Below are positions 24,016 through 31,031 of a stretch of 64,000 nucleotides of DNA, one piece after another. The stretch is from NCBI RefSeq assembly GCF_002382885.1, contig NZ_NWVL01000009.1, forward strand, positions 1 through 64,000, given 5' to 3'. The position numbers and the translations under genes were made by a program. The notes beneath the pieces were generated by a model. That model ran no database searches. It was not told the DNA's origin and worked only from the letters and a program-made list of their open reading frames with translations. Origin of the DNA: Streptomyces sp. WZ.A104. GTDB taxonomy: Bacteria > Actinomycetota > Actinomycetes > Streptomycetales > Streptomycetaceae. Within the stretch, counting starts at the first letter, position 1, and each line of letters begins with the position of its first letter.

Positions 24016-24653
24016 ACCCTGACGCGTGTCGCGGCGGAGCGCCCCTCGCTCCCTGTCCCGACGCACTGGGCGACGCCGATGACACGGCGCCCGCCGTCGA
24101 CGAGGACGGCGGCGGAGGCCACCTCCCGATCGGCCGGGAGCGGGCGTAGCACCGGCGGCAGGCCCCCGCCGGGGGGCCAGGCCTCCGGAAGCGGCACCCG
24201 GCGGCTCATCCCGCCCCGGCGCAGGCCCCGGCCGAGCGCCTTGCCCACCGACTCCTTCTGCGTCCACAACCACAGGAACGCGGTCGACCGTTCCTCCTCG
24301 GCGAGCCCTGTCACCCAGGCCGTCTCGACCGGGTCGAGCCACGCCCGGGCCATCGCCTCGGCACGCAGTGGGCGTACGACCTCCACATCCACCCCGACAG
24401 ACGGCCCGCCAGTCAGCGCGACAGCAAGTGACCCGCGTCCGTGCGTGACGCTGACCTGCACCGGCTTCCCGGCCCCGCAGAGCAGCGGGCGGCCGCCTTC
24501 CTCATGCTCCAACCAGATTTCGGATAGCGGGACATCGAGCATTCCGGCCGCGGCCCGCACCAGCAAGGTGTGCGCCTTCCGACGCTCGTCGCCATCCGTG
24601 GTGCACCACAGCACCGTCACCGTGTCCGGGGCCAGTCCCGGGTGCCTGTCCAT
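23985..24653 (-). CDS. Sfp-type (group II) phosphopantetheinyl transferase
   Basis: This protein of about 222 residues has the Sfp-family signatures: VQVSVTHGRGSLAVALTG (SxSHxx box), VGVDVEVVRP (GxDxE box) and FLWLWTQKESVGKALGRGL (W-x-x-KE-x-x-x-K box). Such enzymes prime PKS and NRPS carrier domains. It is the only gene here read against its neighbours, overlapping the end of the adenylating enzyme and starting about 19 bases from the ACP start. The ATG at 24653 has no convincing ribosome-binding site; a GTG at 24620 is a plausible alternative. Confidence 0.85.
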   Translation of the reverse strand: MDRHPGLAPDTVTVLWCTTDGDERRKAHTLLVRAAAGMLDVPLSEIWLEHEEGGRPLLCGAGKPVQVSVTHGRGSLAVALTGGPSVGVDVEVVRPLRAEAMARAWLDPVETAWVTGLAEEERSTAFLWLWTQKESVGKALGRGLRRGGMSRRVPLPEAWPPGGGLPPVLRPLPADREVASAAVLVDGGRRVIGVAQCVGTGSEGRSAATRVRVQRVSPAVCS

Positions 24654-24671
24654 GAAAGAGGAGTCAACCAA

Positions 24672-24935
24672 ATGTCCACCGAAGTTGAGAAGTTCATCAT
24701 CGAGGCGCTGAAGAACATGAACTACGACGTCACGGATGTCACCGGCGAGACCCCGCTCGGCCCGGCCGGACTCGACCTCGAATCGCTCTCCGTCGCCGAG
24801 GTCGCCATCCAGGTGGAGGACACCTACGGCGTGAAGTTCGAGGAGGACGAGATGGAGACCGTCGCGCTGTTCACCGTCGCGGGCCTCGTCAAGGAGATCG
24901 TCGAGCGGGCGTCCGTCGCTGCCGCGGCCAAGTGA
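24672..24935 (+). CDS. Free-standing acyl carrier protein
   Basis: This 87-residue acidic ACP has the attachment serine in GPAGLDLESLSVAEVAIQVEDTYG, with Glu in place of Asp before the Ser. The remaining helices are normal (VKFEEDEMETVALFTVAGLVKEIVERA). The ATG is preceded by AAAGAGGAG. It lies upstream of an adenylating enzyme and a FabF-type ketosynthase, making a small carrier-ligase-KS set that could build or extend a short acyl chain. Confidence 0.88.
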   Translation: MSTEVEKFIIEALKNMNYDVTDVTGETPLGPAGLDLESLSVAEVAIQVEDTYGVKFEEDEMETVALFTVAGLVKEIVERASVAAAAK

Positions 24936-25107
24936 GTCCAGGGCCGGTTCCGGCCCACGGGGCGCGCCCTTCCTGCCCGCGTGCCTCCGGGCACGGGCGG
25001 GAGAGGGCGGCCCGGAACCGCTGAGGCGGGTGGACCGGGCGCGCCCGTACCGCCCCAGGGCCCGTCGTACGCAACGAGTCTGATCCAGGAAGTAAGGACA
25101 CCGGGGA
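24936..25107. other. Intergenic region with hairpin inside the operon
   Basis: A GC-rich imperfect hairpin (CCCGCGTGCC paired with GGCACGGGCGGG, about 24977-25003) lies in the 172 bases between the ACP and ligase genes. It may act as an attenuator or mRNA-stability element. The downstream ligase has AGGAAG about 17 bases before its ATG. Confidence 0.4.
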
Positions 25108-26757
25108 ATGAATCCGAAGAACGAGCGCGCCGAACTCGCGGCCGACCAAAGACTGGGCGTCGGCAACGTGCTGACGGAGCTCCTCGCCCGCGGCACCGGT
25201 CTGGACACACCGACCCTCACCTTCGACACCGAGGTGGACGGGCACCCGGCCTGGCAGGCCCTGACACTGGCCGAACTGGGCGAGCGGGTGGCAGCCCGGG
25301 CGGCCGCCCTGCACGACCTCGGAGTCAAGCCGAGAGACCCGGTCGCCGTCTTCGTGACGGCCGGCGCGGACCAGGTGCTCAGCTATCTGGCCCTGGTCCG
25401 GCTCGGCGCGATACCGGCGCTCATCAACGGCAAGGTCCCCGTCGACCAGGTCGGCGAATACATCAGGCGCCTCGGTGCGGTCGGCGTCATAGCCGACGTC
25501 CCGCACTGGGACGCCCTGACCTCCGTCGGCAGCGCCACCCCGCTGCTCGCGGACCCCGCCGACCTCGGCAAGGGCGACCCCGCAGCCGCCCCGAAGCCCT
25601 ACCGGCACCACGGCAACGAGCCCGTGGTCATCACCCACTCCTCCGGAACGACCGGCCTGCCCAAGGCCGTCATCCACTCGCACCACAGCCTCTTCGCGGC
25701 CATCCGGCACCGGCTGACACTGCCCAAGGGCCAGGGCATCGACCGGATGCTCGGCGCCCTGCCGTCCGCCCACGCGGCCACCGTCATCGCCGTCAACCTC
25801 GCCCTCACCAACCGCGCCCAGCTGGCCGTTCTCTCCCAGCAGGCCGGCGGCCCGGTGCTCGACGCCATCGAGTCCTGGCAGCCGCACAGCGTCCTCGGCT
25901 TCGCCACCACCTGGTCCGAACTGGCCGGTGAGGACCTCTCGCAGCGCGACCTCGCCTCCGTGAGCACCTGGTGGAACACCGGCGACTGCGCGCACGAGGC
26001 CCACATCCGCAAGCTCATCGCCGTCGGCTCACGGCAGACCATCACCGCCAAGGGCCGCGAGCGGCGCACCGGCTCGTTCTTCGTGGACGGCCTCGGCTCC
26101 TCGGAGATGGGCCACTCCCAGTTCTTCATCACGCACACCCCCGAGACCACCCGCTACGGCCGGTGCATCGGAAAGCCGCACGCCTTCTCGGACGTCGCCG
26201 TCGTCGACGACGACGGCGAGAAGCTCGGAACCGGCGAGGTGGGCCAGCTCGCCATCAACGCCCCCACCCTGTCGCTCGGTTACTGGAACGACTCGGTGAC
26301 CACCTACCGCACCCGCCGCGACGGCTACTTCCTCACCGGCGACCTCGTCTACCGCGACGAGGAGGGCTACTACTACCACGTCGACCGGCTGGTGGACGCC
26401 GTGGACATCGGCGAGGGCCACAAGCTCTACACCATGCTCTGTGAGGAGCAGGTCCTCGCCCAGTGCGCCGACGTCCTGGAATGCACCGTCGTCGCCGTAC
26501 GGACCGATGACGGGGTCGCAACCTCCGTCCTGCTCTTCCTCGACCCGGGGGCCGACCAGGAGGCCGACCGGACCGACGAGATCCTCGCCGCCCTCGACCC
26601 CCGGGTGGCCCGCACCGTCGAGCGCGTCGTCGCCGTGAGCCCGGACCGCATCCCGCTCGGCGCGACCGGCAAGGTCCGCAAGATCCTGCTGCGCCGCCGG
26701 TTCCTCGACGGCGAGCTGTTCGGCACCGCGACGACCGCCGGGGAGGTGGCGGCATGA
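25108..26757 (+). CDS. Adenylate-forming enzyme, candidate CreM-like diazotase or aminoacyl ligase
   Basis: This 549-residue ANL enzyme has VVITHSSGTTGLPKAVIHSHHS (P-loop), a long FATTWSELAG/STWWNTGDCAHEAHIRKL central part, GYFLTGDLVYRDEEGYYYHVDR (A7-A8) and LGATGKVRKILLRRRF with the catalytic lysine. The usual A5 YGPTE/YGMTE motif is replaced by FVDGLGSSEMGHSQF, a clear departure from FAALs and NRPS A domains. It overlaps the ketosynthase gene by 4 bases and is in the operon with the nitrous-acid genes. Nitrite-dependent CreM/Tri17-type enzymes belong to this superfamily, so a diazotising role is a reasonable but unproven idea; loading an ACP is the alternative. Confidence 0.7.
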   Translation: MNPKNERAELAADQRLGVGNVLTELLARGTGLDTPTLTFDTEVDGHPAWQALTLAELGERVAARAAALHDLGVKPRDPVAVFVTAGADQVLSYLALVRLGAIPALINGKVPVDQVGEYIRRLGAVGVIADVPHWDALTSVGSATPLLADPADLGKGDPAAAPKPYRHHGNEPVVITHSSGTTGLPKAVIHSHHSLFAAIRHRLTLPKGQGIDRMLGALPSAHAATVIAVNLALTNRAQLAVLSQQAGGPVLDAIESWQPHSVLGFATTWSELAGEDLSQRDLASVSTWWNTGDCAHEAHIRKLIAVGSRQTITAKGRERRTGSFFVDGLGSSEMGHSQFFITHTPETTRYGRCIGKPHAFSDVAVVDDDGEKLGTGEVGQLAINAPTLSLGYWNDSVTTYRTRRDGYFLTGDLVYRDEEGYYYHVDRLVDAVDIGEGHKLYTMLCEEQVLAQCADVLECTVVAVRTDDGVATSVLLFLDPGADQEADRTDEILAALDPRVARTVERVVAVSPDRIPLGATGKVRKILLRRRFLDGELFGTATTAGEVAA

Positions 26758-28019
26758 GCGGCCCCACCGCGGACGGGAAAGCCGTCATCACCGGACTCGG
26801 CACCTTCACCCCGCTCGGCCGTGGCGCGGCGGCCACCTTCGACGCGCTTCTCCACGGCAAGTCCGGGCTGCGCAGGCCTCCGGAGGGCCACCTGCTCGAC
26901 GGCAGCGTCGACGTGGCGGGCATCGCACCGGACATCGAGGCACGCGAGGTACTGCCGCCGAGCGAGGGCCGCCTCGTCGACCGCTACGCCCTGATGGCCC
27001 TGGCCGCGGCGGACGACGCGCTGCTCGACGCGGGCCTCGTCGTCGGACAGGACGTGGACCCGCACCGGGTCGCCGTCGTCATCTCCAGCGGAGCGGGCGG
27101 CCTGACGACGTACGAGGCACAGACCCAGGCCCGCGCCGAGCGCGGCCCCACAGCCGTCAGCCCCTACCTGCTCCCGGGCATGCTGCCGAACATGGCGGCC
27201 GCCCGTATCGCTATCAAGTACGGTATCCGGGGCTGGAGTTCGGCGATCGCCACCGCCTGTGCGGCCGGCGCCCACGCGGTGGCCGAGGCCGCCCGGCTCA
27301 TCCGGTACGGCGAGGCCGACGTGGTGGTCTGCGGCGGGGCCGAGGCCCCGCTCAACCCCACCTCCGCACTGGCCTTCGCCCACGCCAGGGCGCTCGCCCA
27401 CAGCTGGGACGACCCCGAGGCGGCCAGCCGCCCCTTCGACCGCCGCCGCAACGGCTTCGTCCTGGCCGAGGGCTCGGGCGTGCTCGTCGTCGAGCGCGCC
27501 GCACACGCCGACGCGCGCGGCGCGGCGGGCTACGCCGACCTCCTCGGCTGGGGCGCCACCACCGACGCGTACCGGCCCACGGCGCCGCGGCCCGACGGCG
27601 AGGGCGCCGCCATGAGCATGCGCGGGGCGCTCGCCACCGGCGGGCTCGTCCCCGACGACATCGGCTACGTCAACGCCCACGGCACCGCGACCAAACTGGG
27701 CGACATCGCCGAGACGAAGGCGGTCCGCGCCGTCTTCGGCGACCGCTCCCCGGCCGTCAGCAGCACGAAGTCGATGACCGGTCACCTCCTGGGCGGATCC
27801 GGCGCGGTCGAGGCGGCCTTCACCGCCCTCGCCATCTCGCGCGGCCAGCTGCCGCCCACCCACAACCTCGACGAGATCGACCCGGCCTGCGATGTGGACC
27901 ACGTGCGCGGCGAGGCCAGAGCGCAGCCGATCGAGGCCGCGATCTCCAACTCGTTCGCCTTCGGCGGCCACAACGTCAGCCTGCTGCTCGGTACGGCCAG
28001 CACCCGCAAGAAGCGCTAG
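26754..28019 (+). CDS. Free-standing FabF/KS-alpha-type beta-ketoacyl synthase
   Basis: This 421-residue ketosynthase has a complete Cys-His-His triad: SSAIATACAAGAHAV (active Cys), VNAHGTATKLGD and STKSMTGHLLGGSGAVE; the final NSFAFGGHN loop is normal. It is related to FabF and to KSs of discrete PKS systems more than to modular KS domains. No chain-length-factor partner is adjacent. It overlaps the upstream ligase gene by 4 bases and precedes hmaS by 16, so it is co-expressed with Hpg enzymes. It may extend an acyl-ACP by one or a few units. Confidence 0.88.
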   Translation: MSGPTADGKAVITGLGTFTPLGRGAAATFDALLHGKSGLRRPPEGHLLDGSVDVAGIAPDIEAREVLPPSEGRLVDRYALMALAAADDALLDAGLVVGQDVDPHRVAVVISSGAGGLTTYEAQTQARAERGPTAVSPYLLPGMLPNMAAARIAIKYGIRGWSSAIATACAAGAHAVAEAARLIRYGEADVVVCGGAEAPLNPTSALAFAHARALAHSWDDPEAASRPFDRRRNGFVLAEGSGVLVVERAAHADARGAAGYADLLGWGATTDAYRPTAPRPDGEGAAMSMRGALATGGLVPDDIGYVNAHGTATKLGDIAETKAVRAVFGDRSPAVSSTKSMTGHLLGGSGAVEAAFTALAISRGQLPPTHNLDEIDPACDVDHVRGEARAQPIEAAISNSFAFGGHNVSLLLGTASTRKKR

Positions 28020-28035
28020 AGAAAGGGAAACAGAC

Positions 28036-29103
28036 GTGCAAATCGGAGCCGTCGACCATGTCGAGTTCTACGTCGGGGACGCACAGCAGTCGGCGTTCTT
28101 CCTCTGCACCGCGTTCGGATTCCGGGTCTGCGGCCAGGCCGGCCCCGAGACGGGCCAGGCCGACCGGCGCTCCCTGCTGCTGCGCCAGGGCGGCATCGAT
28201 GTCGTCCTGACCTCGGCACTGAGCGAGAAGCACCCGGCGGCCGCCTACGTGGCCCAGCACGGCGACGGGGTGGCCAACATCGCCTTCGAGGTCACCGACG
28301 CCGCCAAGGCGTTCGCCCTGGCGATCGAGCGCGGCGCCACCGCCGTCGAGGAGCCCGAGACGCACAGCAAGGACGGCACCGAGGTCGTCACCGCCTCAGT
28401 GCTCGGCTTCGGGGACGTCGCCCACCGCTTCGTCCAGCGCTCCGGGGACCGGGAGCAGTTCCTGCCCGGCGTGATGGACATCTTCGCCGAGGACCCGGAC
28501 CGGAGCGAAGAGCTGCTGAGCACCGTGGACCACGCGGCGATCTGCCTGCCCGCCGGCCTGCTGCGGCCCACCGTCGCCTTCTACGAGAAGGTCTTCGGCT
28601 TCAACCAGATCTTCGAGGAGTTCATCGAGGTCGGTGAGCAGGCCATGGACTCCAAGGTGGTGCAGAGCCCCTCGGGGAAGGTCACCTTCACCCTCATCGA
28701 GCCGGTCACCGACCGCAAGCCCGGCCAGATCGACGGCTTCCTGGCCCGCCACAACGGCGCCGGCGTCCAGCATCTCGCCCTGCTCGCCGACGACATCGTC
28801 AAGGCGGTGCCCGCGCTGGAGGCCCGCGGGGTGAAGTTCCTGGAGACCCCGGACACCTACTACGACGAGCTGGAGGCGCGCCTCGGGCGTCCCGAACTGA
28901 AGATCGAGGACCTCAGGCGCACCAACGTCCTGGTCGACCAGGACCACTGGGGCCAGGTCTTCCAGATCTTCACCCAGTCGCTGCACGTGCGGAAGACCTT
29001 CTTCTGGGAGGTCATCGACCGGCACGGGGCCCGCACCTTCGGCAGCGGCAACATCAAGGCCCTCTACGAGGCGGTGGCACGCGAGAAGGCGACGACCGCC
29101 TGA
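28036..29103 (+). CDS. hmaS: 4-Hydroxymandelate synthase (HPPD family)
   Basis: This 355-residue non-haem iron enzyme has two vicinal-oxygen-chelate halves. The metal ligands are seen in LSTVDHAAICLP (His), AGVQHLALLADD (His) and FFWEVIDRHGA (Glu). HmaS and 4-hydroxyphenylpyruvate dioxygenase share this scaffold. The C-terminal FGSGNIKALYEAVARE has Ile/Tyr where many dioxygenases have Phe residues (GNFKALFE), and hmo, an hpgT-like gene and a prephenate dehydrogenase gene surround it, so I assign 4-hydroxymandelate synthase. The GTG start has AAAGGGA upstream. It converts 4-hydroxyphenylpyruvate to L-4-hydroxymandelate. Confidence 0.85.
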   Translation: MQIGAVDHVEFYVGDAQQSAFFLCTAFGFRVCGQAGPETGQADRRSLLLRQGGIDVVLTSALSEKHPAAAYVAQHGDGVANIAFEVTDAAKAFALAIERGATAVEEPETHSKDGTEVVTASVLGFGDVAHRFVQRSGDREQFLPGVMDIFAEDPDRSEELLSTVDHAAICLPAGLLRPTVAFYEKVFGFNQIFEEFIEVGEQAMDSKVVQSPSGKVTFTLIEPVTDRKPGQIDGFLARHNGAGVQHLALLADDIVKAVPALEARGVKFLETPDTYYDELEARLGRPELKIEDLRRTNVLVDQDHWGQVFQIFTQSLHVRKTFFWEVIDRHGARTFGSGNIKALYEAVAREKATTA

Positions 29104-29153
29104 TCCGCCGCCCCGCCCGTACGCACCGTGTCACTCGCACCGAAGGAAGATCC

Positions 29154-30071
29154 GTGACTGTTCAGGAATCCGCAGCCTTCACCCTGACCGACGAGGAGCG
29201 GGAGCTGCTCCCCTCCGACGAGGACGTCCTCTTCTACGCCGAGCACGGCTGGTTCCTCTCGAAGAAGCTGTTCACCGACGAGGAGGTGGACCTCCTGGAG
29301 TCGGCCAGCGAGCGCTTCTACGCCGGCCACCGCGACCGCACGCTGCCCGTGCGCCCGCCCAAGCTCGCCTACTGGGAGCCGGAGCACGGCGATGTGCAGC
29401 GGCACAACGACTACATCCACTACGAGGACGACACGATCGGCCGCATCCTGCGCAAGCCGCTGCTCGGCGCGGTGGCCGCCCGGCTCGCCGAGGCCGAGGA
29501 GATCCGGGTCTTCCAGTCGACGCTGATCTTCAAGCCGCCGGTCGCGGAGGAGGCGTCGAACATCGTGCCCTGGCACTTCGACCGCCACTACTGGTCCACG
29601 TCCACCTCCGAGCGGATGCTGACCGCGTTCATCCCCTTCCACGACTGCGACGAGGAGATGGGCACCATCACCATGGTGGACGGCAGCCACAACTGGAAGG
29701 AGACCGCGGACAACGACGCCACCTCCCTGCACTTCGCCGAGCGCGACCGCAGCGAGCTGGAGGTCATGCTGGAGGAGAACGCCCGTTACAACGGCGTCGA
29801 GGTCCGCAAGATCCCCGTCCGCATCCCCAAGGGCCACGTCAACTTCCACCACTGCCGCACTTACCACGGCAGCGGGCCGAACGTCAGCGACCGGCCGCGC
29901 CGGGCCATCTCCTTCCACCTCCAGGACGGCGGGAACCGCTACCGCGACTTCCGCCGCTCGGACGGTACGCAGGTCGCGTACAACCACGACGTGCTGGTGC
30001 GCAGGACCGCCGAGGGCACCCCGGACTACAGCGACCCCGAGTACCTGCCGCTGTTGTGGAGCAGCCGCTGA
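29154..30071 (+). CDS. Phytanoyl-CoA dioxygenase (PhyH)-family Fe/2-oxoglutarate oxygenase
   Basis: This 305-residue protein has the 2-His-1-carboxylate motif in IVPWHFDRHYWST (HxD) and the distal His in CRTYHGSGPNVSDRPRRAISFHLQ, with the 2-oxoglutarate-binding Arg after it. PhyH-family members hydroxylate, halogenate or otherwise oxidise carrier-bound amino acids and small acids. GTG start with GAAGGAAGA upstream; the stop overlaps the next start (TGATG). Embedded between hmaS and the prephenate dehydrogenase gene, it may hydroxylate Hpg, serine or the acyl chain; substrate unknown. Confidence 0.82.
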   Translation: MTVQESAAFTLTDEERELLPSDEDVLFYAEHGWFLSKKLFTDEEVDLLESASERFYAGHRDRTLPVRPPKLAYWEPEHGDVQRHNDYIHYEDDTIGRILRKPLLGAVAARLAEAEEIRVFQSTLIFKPPVAEEASNIVPWHFDRHYWSTSTSERMLTAFIPFHDCDEEMGTITMVDGSHNWKETADNDATSLHFAERDRSELEVMLEENARYNGVEVRKIPVRIPKGHVNFHHCRTYHGSGPNVSDRPRRAISFHLQDGGNRYRDFRRSDGTQVAYNHDVLVRRTAEGTPDYSDPEYLPLLWSSR

Positions 30072-30967
30072 TGCGCAGTGCCGCAGTGGTCGGTACCGGC
30101 CTGATCGGTACGTCGATCGCCCTGGCCCTGCGGGGCCGGGGCGTGACCACCTATCTGCTGGACCGGGACCCGGAGGCGGCCCGCACCGCGGCCGACCTCG
30201 GCGCCGGTCTGGTGGGCGCCCCGCGTACGCCCGTGGACCTGGCGGTCCTCGCGGTTCCTCCGCAGCACGTGGCATCGGCTCTGCACGAGCACCAGCAGTT
30301 GCGTCTGGCCGAGGACTACACCGATGCGGCGAGCGTCAAGGCCAAGCCGCAGGCGGAGGCGGCCGCCCTGGGCTGCGACCTCAGCCGCTACGTGGGCGGA
30401 CACCCCATGGCGGGCCGGGAGCAGTCCGGCCCGCTCGCGGCCCAGGGTGACCTCTTCCAGGGCCGCCCCTGGGTGCTCACCCCGGCGGCGGGCGTCGGCC
30501 GCCGGGCCGTCGGCCGGGCGACGGAACTCGCCGAGCTGTGCGGCGCCCGCCCGGTCGTGATGGGCCACGAGGAGCACGACCGGGCGGTGGCCCTGATCTC
30601 GCACGCCCCGCACATGGTGGCGAGCCTGCTGGCCGCCCGGCTGCTGGACGGTGACGAGAGCGAACTCCAGCTCGCCGGGCAGGGGCTGCGCGACGCGACC
30701 CGCATCGCGGCGGGAGACGCCGAGCTGTGGACCGACATCGTCGGCTCCAACGCGAGCGCCGTCGCCGAGGTGCTCGGCGAGGTCGCCCTCGAACTGCGCA
30801 CGGTCGTGGACGCCCTGCGCGACCTCGGCTCGGACGCGCCGGAGCGCCACCTCACCAGCCGGGCGCACCTCACCACGGCCCTGGTCCGCGGCGTACAGGG
30901 CCGGGGCCGGATTCCGGCGAAGGCCCCGGGCGGGCTGCGGCTGAGCGGTGTGGCCGCCGCCAACTGA
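30071..30967 (+). CDS. Prephenate dehydrogenase (Hpg precursor supply)
   Basis: This 298-residue protein opens with an NAD-binding Rossmann motif (AAVVGTGLIGTSIALAL). It then shows the TyrA family blocks VKAKPQAEAA, YVGGHPMAGREQSGP (substrate-binding His) and DRAVALISHAPHMVASLLA. It oxidatively decarboxylates prephenate to 4-hydroxyphenylpyruvate, the substrate of HmaS. Such a dedicated copy is usual in Hpg and Dpg glycopeptide clusters. The start ATG at 30071 overlaps the PhyH stop. Confidence 0.9.
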   Translation: MRSAAVVGTGLIGTSIALALRGRGVTTYLLDRDPEAARTAADLGAGLVGAPRTPVDLAVLAVPPQHVASALHEHQQLRLAEDYTDAASVKAKPQAEAAALGCDLSRYVGGHPMAGREQSGPLAAQGDLFQGRPWVLTPAAGVGRRAVGRATELAELCGARPVVMGHEEHDRAVALISHAPHMVASLLAARLLDGDESELQLAGQGLRDATRIAAGDAELWTDIVGSNASAVAEVLGEVALELRTVVDALRDLGSDAPERHLTSRAHLTTALVRGVQGRGRIPAKAPGGLRLSGVAAAN

Positions 30968-31031
30968 CCCACGGCCACCCGCGGCCGGGGCGCGGACCTA
31001 CATGACTTCCGATTCAGTGGAGAGACTGACT

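Noticed and set aside
24654..25328. N-terminal extension of the PPTase frame
   Set aside because: It runs antisense through the ACP and the start of the ligase gene and has no family similarity; Sfp-type enzymes begin near 24653.
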